DNA of 33,315 bases from JABMPR01 sp964508765 (GTDB lineage: Bacteria > Fidelibacterota > UBA8477 > JABMPR01), in the NCBI GenBank assembly GCA_964508765.1, contig CAZDVD010000029.1, positions 1 through 33,315 on the forward strand, read 5' to 3'. The translations under genes and the position numbers were made by a program. Below the pieces are notes generated by a model. The model did no database searches, had not been told where the DNA came from, and saw nothing but the letters and a program-made list of their open reading frames with translations. Positions 25,779 to 33,315 of the stretch are shown here, piece after piece. Each line of letters opens with the position of its first letter. Position 1 is the stretch's first letter.

Positions 25779-26895
25779 CAACGATCTCGTCACCATCGCA
25801 CCTCAATCGGTGCGACTATTTCACCAGAGTCTCTTCAAAACCCTGGTCTATTTCTTTCTCCTCATCCTGGTGTTGGCAGGCGCATACAAAGCTTTCCCCC
25901 TGGTCGTTGATGCGCTTTTTCTCATTGTCATAGCAGCCATACTTACAGCAGTATTCAACCCAGTAGTGGATCGTTTGGAATCCTCTGGTTTAAGACGGAT
26001 ATATGGTACTCTACTTATGTTTGGCGGGGTGTTTGGTCTTGTGGCTCTGGGTGTAGTTAAAGGTATTCCAACCCTACTCACAGAAATAAGTCGCATCAAA
26101 GATGTTATCCAGCAGAATGCTGCCACCGAATCCCTGGATGCTATTATGGGTAATTTAAATACCAGAATTGCAGAATATATCCCCGGCTTTCAGCTGGATT
26201 TAGATCTCATCTCAAGTCTTTCTTCTCAATTCTTTAGCCAACTCGGTTCTGTGCTGGCGGGAGCCCTTGATACCTTGGCTACCATCATTTTCATCCTGAT
26301 TATAACCATGTTTTTTCTGGTTGATGGTAAGCGGATGACCAAACAGCTCATCGGAATGGTGCCAAACAAATATTTTGAGATGTCCCTGAATATTATCTAC
26401 AAAACAAAAAAACAGCTGACTAATTTTCTCAGGGGCCAATTGTTAGCAGCTCTGGGTGTAGCTATCCAATCCTTTATTGGTCTCACCTTATTGAATTGGA
26501 TATTTGATACCAATATTTCCGGAGTCCTACTCATCAGTACAATTGCCGGTATGGCAAATATGATTCCCTTTGTGGGACCCTTTATGGGAATGGTTCCAGC
26601 CATTATTGTGAGTTTATTCAATAATCTGGGGGATCCGGTCGCTGCCTCACATTTTTACTATATTCTGCATATAGTTGGAATGTTTCTTATCGTTCAGATG
26701 ATTGACAACAACATTATTTCACCCATCGTGGTCTCTGGATCTATGGAAATGCATCCACTCACAGTTATTCTGCTCATTTTGGTCGGATCTCAAATGGGGG
26801 TCTTGGGGATGTTTCTGGCTGTGCCTGCCTGGGGAATTTCAAAGGTGGTTATTCAAGAAGTTTACCAGGGCTTAAAAGGACACCACCTGATCTAG
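25771..26895 (+). CDS. AI-2E family transporter (permease)
   Basis: A 374-residue multi-pass protein of the AI-2E/PerM family. Two helices near residues 23-65 (LVYFFLLILVLAGAY, ALFLIVIAAILTAVF) are followed by NPVVDRLE, a typical family motif, another helix, a central soluble part (about 105-155) and five more helices including MIPFVGPFMGMVPAIIVSLF and IDNNIISPIVVSGSMEMHP, both hallmarks of the family. Members export small molecules or Na+; the substrate here is not known and AI-2 should not be assumed. The start overlaps the cNMP-protein gene. Its stop abuts the stop of the convergent 817-aa gene with no base between. Confidence 0.9.
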   Translation: MSNNDLVTIAPQSVRLFHQSLFKTLVYFFLLILVLAGAYKAFPLVVDALFLIVIAAILTAVFNPVVDRLESSGLRRIYGTLLMFGGVFGLVALGVVKGIPTLLTEISRIKDVIQQNAATESLDAIMGNLNTRIAEYIPGFQLDLDLISSLSSQFFSQLGSVLAGALDTLATIIFILIITMFFLVDGKRMTKQLIGMVPNKYFEMSLNIIYKTKKQLTNFLRGQLLAALGVAIQSFIGLTLLNWIFDTNISGVLLISTIAGMANMIPFVGPFMGMVPAIIVSLFNNLGDPVAASHFYYILHIVGMFLIVQMIDNNIISPIVVSGSMEMHPLTVILLILVGSQMGVLGMFLAVPAWGISKVVIQEVYQGLKGHHLI

Positions 26896-29349
26896 TTATT
26901 GCTTGTTCTGATATTCGACCTTTTCAATACTTCCTTCACGTAAATATAGCCAAATTTCAACGCTTTCAGATTTTGGATAGACGTATAACTCGTATTCCCC
27001 TTCTTTGAATTTCCGTTCAGGAGGACCAATATATCGAACAATGAGTGATCCTTTCATACCCAGTTTGGGTACGAAATTTTCAGGATCCAGGTTTTCAACA
27101 TCATCCATCAAATTATCTAAAGCCATGCGTTTCATAGGTGCGATCTTTTGCTCATCAGCGTATTTGATGGCTTGCTCCAGATCTTTCAAATGATCATCAA
27201 TAATATTTGAGAGGGCCGGATTCAGGTTTTTCGCATCTTTCATAGACTCGTATACCATTTGACGATTTTCTTTCAAAATACCTTCATTGGCATCATCCAG
27301 CCGACCATCACCAATTTTTTTGCGAAGATTTTCAGTAACCATCGTGTAACGATCAGTCAGTCCATCAGCCTGTTTCAGCCAATACAAACTGCGACCAAAA
27401 ACACCTGATTGATATAAAACAGTAGCTCGAATGATATAGGATCGTGCCAAGAGAACCTTGGCAATGGGATAGGAGGAGGGATCACTCTTGAGAGCCAGGA
27501 AGATGAGATCCTCAGCCAGCTCGTAGTCCAACATTTTAAGTGCTTCTGCTACCCCTTCCAGAGCTCGGTCGGCTATCTCCACTTCCATATTCTGGACGGC
27601 TCTCTCAATAGCTTCCCCTGGTGGCTTTTCACCCTGCTGTATGAGGGCATAGGCGTCGCCCAGTTTACCCTGTGATAAAATGGTGCGCACATCACGGTAA
27701 TAGTGTGTCACCAATGAATCTTCGACCATTTGCTTTTGAATAAGTACCGCTTCTTTATTGTGGTGGCGGGGAGTGAATTGTAAAAGCTCCTGCTGTATCT
27801 CCAGAGCACGGGTATAATGCTTATCTTTAAAGGCTTCGAAAGCCTTCATCGCGCCATTGGGATATCCGCCAAAGATCAGTCCAATATTCAAAGTAAAAAC
27901 CGGTTGGCTCAAATCAATATACTTGATGGGAATGATCTCATCAGAATTCACTGGAGACAGATTTGAGGCTGACATGTCGATCTCAAAAGCTTGATGGAAA
28001 TATTCAAGATTAACTCCAAATGTCACCCGTGAACTGCCATCTCCCTTAATTGTGTAGCCAAGACCGGACCCAATATGCCAGGTGAAGCCATTGGCATCGA
28101 TTAATCGGTCTAACACTTTATTTTCGTATAAAGTCATTGATCCAAACCCCGTGCCACCACGAATTTTAGTGAATAGTTTGGGTCCCAGTGGATAAATAAT
28201 TTCATGATCCAGGTAAATGTCAAAAATCCTTGGTGAAAAGGTCAGATTGTTAAACTCAGCCGTACCATCAGTCAGACTCCGTGCCCAGCCTTCAGGCAAC
28301 GAGGCAGGAGCTGACAACTTCCAGAGACGCATGCCTAGACCGCTAAATACATCAATATTGGCCTGACGGATGAAATGAAAGGGCCAATTGTATTTAATAA
28401 GCTGAAGATCATAGTTCTGGCTAATACTTGAAACGAAGGGGATGCTTATTTCCGTTCCCGAAGAATCATAGTGGGTTGATTCTCCCGTTTTAAGTGACAG
28501 GGCACCGATACCAACAGAAATGTTAAGCAACCCAAGTTTCAATGGATCTCGAAAGGGAGTATAAGCTCCAAATAGCGCTTCCCCAAAATCCAGGGTTACC
28601 TTCAAATCTGGAGTACCGAGGGAAAGTGCTTGAATGGGTGAAACAGCACCAGTCACTCCGCCAGGTAGTTTTAACACTTCAGCTTGATCCGCAAGATCAA
28701 AGCCCTGCAGTGAATACCCCAGATCCACACCCAGGCGAAAACGTTTACCTGGGCGTCCCCAAAGTGTGGATTTCCAACCAAGTCCAAAATCGACCTTATA
28801 ACCATTTGATTCTAAAACTTTAATACCACCAGCGCTTTTATAGAAACTGAGGTGCGATATTCCCAATCCAAGCTTGGCGTGAACACTTCCACGGCGGCTG
28901 TAATCATAAACAAAATAATTGTCCAGTGAAAAACCCCGAATAAGCATGTTCATAGTGAAGTCAGAGATGTCCGTGCCGTTGACTTCCAATGTGGAGGGAT
29001 ATCCTGCGGGGAGTTCCACATTGCCTAACTGATTGGCAATGGAGTATCTCAGGCTTGAATATGCATCAAATCTTGATGGCTTCATGAGGTGATCCCACCA
29101 ACGGTATCGGAACAGTTCTATATCGATGGAAGCGAGCACACCCTTCAGGGTGTCTTGAATAGTCCAACCGCCGACTCCAGGTGTTACTTCCAGATTTTGG
29201 GTAGGCTTAATTGAGAAGTAAGATACTCCAGTGCCGATACTGGGGAAGGGCAGGAAGTGGGGTGTGGTGATGGGGATTTCTTGACCAAAACCCAAAACTG
29301 TGACCAAAAGCCCAGCCTGATAGATCCTTTTGAATATTCCACTAGACAT
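26896..29349 (-). CDS. Large envelope protein: two barrel-like repeats plus helical region
   Basis: An 817-residue protein that I do not recognise. After a signal segment (1-22) come two similar beta-rich domains, about 40-265 and 275-495. The clearest match is RFRLGVDLGYSLQGFDL (~203) with RVTFGVNLEYFHQAFEI (~441); HAKLGLGISHLSFY (~157) and TKIRGGTGFGSMTLY (~394) also match. From about 500 to 690 follow helical TPR-like repeats (FKDKHYTRALEIQQELLQFTP, ALKMLDYELAEDLIFLALKSDP), then a coiled region and a small C-terminal beta domain (EGEYELYVYPKSE). It looks like an outer-membrane or periplasmic scaffold. No good ribosome site is seen before the ATG. Confidence 0.75.
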   Translation of the reverse strand: MSSGIFKRIYQAGLLVTVLGFGQEIPITTPHFLPFPSIGTGVSYFSIKPTQNLEVTPGVGGWTIQDTLKGVLASIDIELFRYRWWDHLMKPSRFDAYSSLRYSIANQLGNVELPAGYPSTLEVNGTDISDFTMNMLIRGFSLDNYFVYDYSRRGSVHAKLGLGISHLSFYKSAGGIKVLESNGYKVDFGLGWKSTLWGRPGKRFRLGVDLGYSLQGFDLADQAEVLKLPGGVTGAVSPIQALSLGTPDLKVTLDFGEALFGAYTPFRDPLKLGLLNISVGIGALSLKTGESTHYDSSGTEISIPFVSSISQNYDLQLIKYNWPFHFIRQANIDVFSGLGMRLWKLSAPASLPEGWARSLTDGTAEFNNLTFSPRIFDIYLDHEIIYPLGPKLFTKIRGGTGFGSMTLYENKVLDRLIDANGFTWHIGSGLGYTIKGDGSSRVTFGVNLEYFHQAFEIDMSASNLSPVNSDEIIPIKYIDLSQPVFTLNIGLIFGGYPNGAMKAFEAFKDKHYTRALEIQQELLQFTPRHHNKEAVLIQKQMVEDSLVTHYYRDVRTILSQGKLGDAYALIQQGEKPPGEAIERAVQNMEVEIADRALEGVAEALKMLDYELAEDLIFLALKSDPSSYPIAKVLLARSYIIRATVLYQSGVFGRSLYWLKQADGLTDRYTMVTENLRKKIGDGRLDDANEGILKENRQMVYESMKDAKNLNPALSNIIDDHLKDLEQAIKYADEQKIAPMKRMALDNLMDDVENLDPENFVPKLGMKGSLIVRYIGPPERKFKEGEYELYVYPKSESVEIWLYLREGSIEKVEYQNKQ

Positions 29350-29375
29350 GTCTGTGAAATTAGCTTTGAAGCAGT

Positions 29376-29407
29376 AATAAAAAAGCCGAATCCTGAGATC
29401 TGGCTTT
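29376..29407 (-). terminator. Rho-independent terminator
   Basis: On the minus strand, aaagcc (29407-29402) pairs with ggcttt (29387-29382), then after one mismatch five more pairs (one wobble) enclose a tcag tetraloop, and T's follow. It ends the transcript of the C-x4-CH protein gene before the 817-aa gene. Confidence 0.75.
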
Positions 29408-29424
29408 AATAGAGTTCTTTAGAA

Positions 29425-29997
29425 TTACTTTTTCTCAGGTTCAACGGTCACAGAACGGGTGTAAATGTAATCCCCGGTTTTTTTCTTGTTCCCGTTTGCT
29501 GCATTTACAGCAAAGAAAAATGTTGAAGCCTCAGTGGCTGACTCTGGCGCTTTCCATTGAAACGTCCATCTGGGAGATTCACCCTTTTGGGGGCCCGTGA
29601 CGCTCTTCTCAGTATGCGAGATGTACCTACGGGATGTCCTGGATTTTGTGCGGCTATCATCCAGTATTTGTGTGTATTGATGTTTTAGAGAGATTAAGGT
29701 TCCCAGTGCTTCCCCTGCTGAATCAGCGGCAGTGGCCACAAACCCCCATGTTTTGGCTCCGTCCTGTTGTAGGCTGAGAGTGATGTCATAAATCTCATTG
29801 GGTTTATAAACTTTAGGAAGTCCCTGGATAGAAATTTCAGCCTTCCCTGAATTCAAATCATTCCCGGCGTGGCATTTACTGGTCAGGCAGGTTCTGTCTC
29901 CAGGTGCCCCGGAAGTCATTGGAGGAGCCCCTTTTTTCTTAGCACTGAGTGAGACTACGAGGAACAGGGATAAAACAAATATGATTACATGACGCAT
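29425..29997 (-). CDS. Secreted C-x4-CH protein, choice-of-anchor/Reeler-like
   Basis: A 190-residue exported protein. A signal peptide (IIFVLSLFLVVSLSA) is followed by SGAPGDRTCLTSKCHAG, in which Cys37, Cys42 and His43 form a C-x4-CH motif, and then a beta-sandwich of about 130 residues (YKPNEIYDITLSLQQ, WGFVATAAD, WTFQWKAPE, FFFAVNAANGN) like the Reeler / choice-of-anchor V family. C-x4-CH can bind heme in some cytochromes, but in this family it may instead be a disulfide or anchor; the sequence does not decide. AAAGGA lies 8 bases before the ATG. Tandem terminators lie upstream and one downstream, so it is monocistronic. Confidence 0.78.
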   Translation of the reverse strand: MRHVIIFVLSLFLVVSLSAKKKGAPPMTSGAPGDRTCLTSKCHAGNDLNSGKAEISIQGLPKVYKPNEIYDITLSLQQDGAKTWGFVATAADSAGEALGTLISLKHQYTQILDDSRTKSRTSRRYISHTEKSVTGPQKGESPRWTFQWKAPESATEASTFFFAVNAANGNKKKTGDYIYTRSVTVEPEKK

Positions 29998-30063
29998 AAT
30001 TAAATCCTTTCACTTTAAATTGAAATGTGCTGGAAAAATAAAGTGTGCTGGAGGAGATAAAAC

Positions 30064-30087
30064 AAAAATCCCACTTCCAGGATTTTT
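30064..30087. terminator. Tandem terminator, unit 1
   Basis: aaaaatcc and ggattttt pair perfectly over 8 bases around the loop cacttcca. T-runs on both strands make it bidirectional; it is the copy farthest from the TPR gene. Confidence 0.65.
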
Positions 30088-30162
30088 TTAACGGGGTTCC
30101 TGGAGCGCCAACATTTCAACTCATGTTAGGTGCATTTGATTTGCACTGTAATTTTGGATATA

Positions 30163-30188
30163 AAAAAACCCCGCTTCCAGGGTTTTTT
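30163..30188. terminator. Tandem terminator, unit 2
   Basis: aaaaaaccc and gggtttttt pair over 9 bases around the loop cgcttcca, 100 bases from unit 1. The T-run is present in both directions. Confidence 0.75.
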
Positions 30189-30263
30189 AAACTGAGTTTA
30201 TAGCGTGTCAGTATCTCAACTACTGTGACGTTTATTTTATTTTCAGTGCAATTTTGGCTATAA

Positions 30264-30288
30264 AAAACCCCGTTTTTCACGGGGTTTT
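30264..30288. terminator. Tandem terminator, unit 3
   Basis: aaaaccccg and cggggtttt pair perfectly over 9 bases around tttttca. On the minus strand a run of six T's follows, 23 bases after the stop of the TPR lipoprotein gene, so it is the main terminator of that gene. Confidence 0.85.
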
Positions 30289-30310
30289 AATAAATCAATG
30301 GGAATGAGAA

Positions 30311-31360
30311 TTATTTAAGACTTTTCTCAATCTTATCAATGTTTTTGAACTTCTCAGACTTGGTACCATAGTTATGGTAGTAAGTCATTTTCAGTTCATG
30401 AACCACATCCAGATTTTCTGGAGTTAGTTCGAAAGCAGCCTCAAGATATTTCTCGGCTTCTTCGAAGTTTTTCATGCGGCCAAAAGCAAGGCCAGCATTG
30501 AATAAACCATCAACTTCTGTGGGAGCAATTTCAGCAACTCTAATAAATGAATCAGCAGCTTCTTGCCATTTTTCCTGCTGGAAGTAAAGGACACCAAGAT
30601 TGTAATGCAGGTCAGTGCTGTTGGGATCCATCTCAATGGCATTGAGATAGGCCTTTGCTGCGGTTTCTTTCTCACCCTTTGCATCATAAACAAAAGCAAT
30701 CTGCTTGATGGCGTTCAGGTTGGCAGGATCCACTTCAAGAGCTCTTATCATATAAATCAAAGCATCATCATAAGCTTTTTCACGGAAATAGACGAGACCC
30801 AGGTTAACCAGGGAAATAATATCTTCAGGGTTTTTCTCTACAGAAAGAACCATATATTCTTTACCCTTCTCAAACTCTTCTTTGAAGAGGTAAACCTGAG
30901 CTAGTGTGCTATAGGCCTCAGGTTTTTCAGGACTCAATATGATACAGCTAAGAAAAGCATTAACGGTTAACTCGTACAGTGCTGCTTCGTCTTTAGCTTC
31001 ACCCTTAATTAAGGCATTGTAATTTTTCGCGCCTGAATTGAAATTGTCGATCCAGTATTTTTCACGGGCAAGTTTGATCTTCTCTTCAAATTTTGTATCA
31101 ATTGAAGATGAAATAGTCAGGTATTCTGATACTTTATCCCACTTTTTGTTACGTGCATAAATCTCTGTTGCCAATAGGAAGGATGGTTCTGAATTCATCG
31201 CTTCTTTTTCGGTGGCAGCCAGCAGCATCTCTTCTGCTTTGTCATAGTTCTTCTGTTGCAGGTAGACTTTTGCTGAAGTCATATCTGTGGAATCACATCC
31301 CAGAATCGTTAGCAGTAAGAGCCCCACAACCCACATCATTAGGTTCCTTGATTGTTTCAT
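30311..31360 (-). CDS. TPR-repeat lipoprotein
   Basis: A 349-residue protein with a lipoprotein signal (VVGLLLLTILGC, Cys22 as lipid site) and then a chain of TPR units through the whole length: for example AKVYLQQKNYDKAEEMLLAA, AQVYLFKEEFEKGKEYMVLS, GLVYFREKAYDDALIYMIRA and GVLYFQQEKWQEAADSFIRV. TPR lipoproteins act as protein-binding scaffolds, such as BamD-like or pilus and gliding factors; nothing points to one of these. The frame is open 16 codons further up, but the ATG at 31360 has AAGGAG 6 bases before it and places the lipobox correctly. It is followed by three tandem terminators. Confidence 0.87.
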   Translation of the reverse strand: MKQSRNLMMWVVGLLLLTILGCDSTDMTSAKVYLQQKNYDKAEEMLLAATEKEAMNSEPSFLLATEIYARNKKWDKVSEYLTISSSIDTKFEEKIKLAREKYWIDNFNSGAKNYNALIKGEAKDEAALYELTVNAFLSCIILSPEKPEAYSTLAQVYLFKEEFEKGKEYMVLSVEKNPEDIISLVNLGLVYFREKAYDDALIYMIRALEVDPANLNAIKQIAFVYDAKGEKETAAKAYLNAIEMDPNSTDLHYNLGVLYFQQEKWQEAADSFIRVAEIAPTEVDGLFNAGLAFGRMKNFEEAEKYLEAAFELTPENLDVVHELKMTYYHNYGTKSEKFKNIDKIEKSLK

Positions 31361-31458
31361 TGAATCTCCTTGTATAGATATAGTACGTATTTTAGATGCC
31401 GTTTTCATGCAGGCGCAAATATATTCGCCCGACTCGCTGAAGGCAACTATTACAAAAG

Positions 31459-31478
31459 ATCAAAATTAAGAATTTGAT
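31459..31478. promoter_or_regulatory. AT-rich dyad in divergent region
   Basis: atcaaa (31459-31464) and tttgat (31473-31478) form a dyad with partly pairing interior, between the divergent TPR-lipoprotein and phosphoesterase genes. It may be an operator; its half-sites are in the opposite order to the FNR consensus, so it is not an FNR box. Confidence 0.25.
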
Positions 31479-31601
31479 ATATGTCCTCCCCCTTTTAAAA
31501 GCAGTTGGATTTTGCTGCCCTCAGAGAGATATTTGTCCCTCGATATTAAGGAGTAAGCACGAACTATAGTTATCATCATATTCGAGTTGAGGAACTGATT
31601 C

Positions 31602-32402
31602 ATGCCTGACGGCGGCGGAAAAGCAACCTCATTTGCCCTGATTACTGATATTCACGGGAATATTCATGCTCTGGATAAAGCGATTCAGCTCATCGAAGAA
31701 CGCTCTGATATCGACAATATTATTTGTTTGGGTGACAATTTCTCACTGGGCGCTTCACCTACCCAGGTTCTTCAAAAACTTCAAGAACTACCAAATACCA
31801 TTTTTATTCGCGGAAATCATGATCGCTATCTGGTTGAGCGGATTTGGGAATACGAACGGCCCACGATTGAAGGGATGGACCCGGATGACCCCGTCTGCAT
31901 TGATATTGTGGCCAATGAAAAATGGACGGCTGAGCAGATCGGACTAGATGGCATAGAATTCATCCGCAGTATGAAAATGTCCCACTTTGTGAACATAAAT
32001 GGTGTGTATGCAGAATTCACCCATGCCTGGTTTGGTCGTGATGAATTGCCCCCTAGCTTGGATGAGGCAAAAAAGTGGCGTGATCATGAGCAAGTGAAAC
32101 ATGCGGAAGCCCAAGCATTCGTGTTCACACATGGACATACTCATATCCCTAGACATGAGCATTTCGGAAACTTAAGTGTGTTCTGTCCCGGTTCTACCGG
32201 ACTCCCCTTTGATGAGGATAAGCGCGGTGTGGTAGCTTTCTTGAAATTAGAGAATGGCTCTGCGCACTGGGAAGTCAATCGATTTGACTACGATTACAAT
32301 GCCGCCATAGAGCACATGGATAAAATACAACCACCCTTTTACAAGAATCTTCACTCCACTCTGAAGTACGCCAGTATTCGCAACGATCTGGTAGAAAAAT
32401 AA
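31602..32402 (+). CDS. Metallophosphoesterase (YfcE/MJ0936-like)
   Basis: A 266-residue calcineurin-like phosphoesterase without signal peptide, so cytoplasmic. The dimetal motifs are in order: DIHGNIHAL (Asp-x-His), CLGDN (Gly-Asp), RGNHDR (Gly-Asn-His-Asp), a histidine in THAW and HGHTH near the C-terminus, followed by PGSTGLPFDED. The set resembles bacterial phosphodiesterases of the YfcE / MJ0936 and serine/threonine phosphatase-like groups; the substrate cannot be told. GAGGAA lies before the ATG. It diverges from the TPR lipoprotein and converges on a glycosyltransferase with a 17-base gap and no visible terminator. Confidence 0.87.
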   Translation: MPDGGGKATSFALITDIHGNIHALDKAIQLIEERSDIDNIICLGDNFSLGASPTQVLQKLQELPNTIFIRGNHDRYLVERIWEYERPTIEGMDPDDPVCIDIVANEKWTAEQIGLDGIEFIRSMKMSHFVNINGVYAEFTHAWFGRDELPPSLDEAKKWRDHEQVKHAEAQAFVFTHGHTHIPRHEHFGNLSVFCPGSTGLPFDEDKRGVVAFLKLENGSAHWEVNRFDYDYNAAIEHMDKIQPPFYKNLHSTLKYASIRNDLVEK

Positions 32403-32419
32403 ATTAGTAAATTCAGGCG

Positions 32420-33262
32420 CTACAAATTATCAGGATTCAGCTTTTCCTGGATGTTGTGTTGTTTTTCAAAATAGAGAGTAGCTGTTTCCAGGTTGTCGCG
32501 CTTTTTGGCCCCAGCAGCCACAACCCCGCATTTGAATTCGAGCTCTTCAAGTAAAGTTCTCTTCCAGGCTGGATCCATATTGCTATCCACATGTTTTTCC
32601 ATGGCTGAGATTCGGAATCTATCCATGCCCCAATATTTTCTGCTTAACTGATCCTCATGACCCCCGAAGCGGGTTACCAATTTCTCATTAAGCAGCCCTA
32701 TCTCATAGTGGGGAGCTATTCTCAGCCACAGATCATAGTCTTCACAGGCTGGAAATGTGATATCGAACATTCCAATTTGGTCAAAGATGTGTCGATGAAT
32801 GATCACAGCGCTGGGACTCACAATGCATAAGGGAAGGCAGGCCTCGAATATCCAGCCACCCCGCTTGGCATGTTTGTCCATGGGGTTCACCCTGACCCCG
32901 TTCCGAACCCAAATTTCATCGCATTGACTGATGAGAATTTCTGGATGGGTCTGGTGAAACTGCTTTTGTTTTTCCAGTTTACCCGGTGCCCATTGATCAT
33001 CGGAGTCAAGGAAAGCAATCCACTCGCCTCTGGCTTTCTGAATCCCAGCATTTCTGGAAAAGGAGACACCGCTATTTGTCTGGTTGATGATGAGATTGAT
33101 CTTGTCAGAGTATTTTTCGAGAATTTCTGAAGTATTGTCTGTAGACGCATCATCAACGACGATAATTTCCAGGGCTGGGAATGATTGATTCAGAACCGAT
33201 TGAATGGCTCGCTCCAAGGTAGCAGATCGGTTATATGTGGGAATGATGACAGAAATATTCAT
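32420..33262 (-). CDS. Family-2 glycosyltransferase
   Basis: A 281-residue soluble GT-A enzyme. Motifs: SVIIPTYNRSATLERAI, IIVVDDASTDNTSE, NSGVSFSRNAGIQKARGEWIAFLDSDDQW (the DSDD metal site), then EDYDLWLRIA as the catalytic-base region. A short C-terminal helical part follows; there are no membrane helices. It transfers a sugar to an unknown acceptor, most likely for surface polysaccharide. A TTG at 33274 would add four residues; the ATG at 33262 is preferred. The rest of its operon probably lies outside the window to the right. Confidence 0.9.
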   Translation of the reverse strand: MNISVIIPTYNRSATLERAIQSVLNQSFPALEIIVVDDASTDNTSEILEKYSDKINLIINQTNSGVSFSRNAGIQKARGEWIAFLDSDDQWAPGKLEKQKQFHQTHPEILISQCDEIWVRNGVRVNPMDKHAKRGGWIFEACLPLCIVSPSAVIIHRHIFDQIGMFDITFPACEDYDLWLRIAPHYEIGLLNEKLVTRFGGHEDQLSRKYWGMDRFRISAMEKHVDSNMDPAWKRTLLEELEFKCGVVAAGAKKRDNLETATLYFEKQHNIQEKLNPDNL

Positions 33263-33315
33263 GCCTGAATTCAACCAGTAAGTGCAATTTCTTGTTTCCC
33301 AAAGAATACATCATT

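Larger units (their letters stand above)
29998..30310. repeat. Degenerate 100-bp tandem repeat region
   Basis: This 313-base gap has no gene. It consists of about two and a half copies of a 100-base unit: cttccagg recurs at 30074 and 30174, and ggatataaaaaaacccc (from 30156) recurs as ggctataaaaaacccc (from 30256). Each unit carries a terminator hairpin, and the stretches between them (for example 'tctcaact' and 'gtaattttgg') are also alike but diverged. The promoter of the C-x4-CH gene should be in 30000-30060. Confidence 0.75.

Noticed and set aside
31459..31478. FNR box in the divergent region
   Set aside because: The half-sites read atcaa...ttgat, the reverse order of the FNR consensus, and the spacing is wrong.
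1..33315. CRISPR array, prophage, insertion sequence or secretion-system cluster
   Set aside because: No regularly spaced identical repeats, no transposase, integrase or phage structural gene, and no contiguous secretion-system genes were seen on either strand.

Overview
The window looks like chromosomal DNA of a Gram-negative, probably marine or sediment bacterium of the FCB supergroup. My best guess is Candidatus Marinimicrobia (Neomarinimicrobiota) or a close neighbour such as Calditrichota. The basis is many outer-membrane beta-barrel and lipoprotein genes, a CBM9/DUF5916 barrel, a C-x4-CH anchor-type secreted protein, a remnant that resembles MXAN_6640-type metalloproteases, moderate GC, and intergenic repeats of the 'ctcgactccgctcggg' and 'attgcttcgct...cgcaatgac' types. 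The phylum is an inference; there is no rRNA gene to settle it. I see no phage, IS element, CRISPR array or plasmid gene.

Layout. 1-1530 (mostly minus): the 5' end of a tRNA, then a coupled set of three membrane genes (a ~49-aa peptide, a 96-aa membrane protein and a trypsin-like serine protease lipoprotein). 1863-5502 (plus): rlmN, a purine nucleoside phosphorylase and a PDZ/beta-barrel envelope protein, separated by hairpin-bearing gaps. 5579-11669 (plus): a small secreted protein, a DUF4390-like protein, an NtrY-like sensor kinase, an NtrC-type sigma-54 activator and a CBM9/DUF5916 barrel. 11792-14625 (plus): a textbook sigma-54 promoter followed by nfnA-nfnB (electron-bifurcating transhydrogenase family) and a rubrerythrin-like protein.

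20962-14697 (minus): seven closely packed genes, namely cysteine desulfurase, mnmA, a GlmU-type pyrophosphorylase, a small envelope protein, a LytR_C-domain protein, rsfS and argS. Five of them serve tRNA thiolation, ribosome silencing, arginyl-tRNA synthesis and cell-wall precursors or envelope. 21118-24333 (plus): mgtE, a membrane glycosyltransferase and a DUF3108 protein. 24495-26895 (plus): a truncated metalloprotease-like gene, then a cyclic-nucleotide-binding protein whose gene overlaps an AI-2E-family permease gene. 31360-26896 (minus): a TPR lipoprotein, a run of three terminator hairpins in 100-bp tandem repeats, a secreted C-x4-CH protein, and an 817-aa protein with two duplicated barrel-like domains plus a helical repeat region. 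The window closes with a metallophosphoesterase (plus) and a family-2 glycosyltransferase (minus).

The most connected story is regulatory: the only perfect -24/-12 sigma-54 promoter I found lies 2.6 kb downstream of a complete NtrY/NtrC-type pair, and it drives a redox module (NfnAB plus a diiron peroxidase-like protein).
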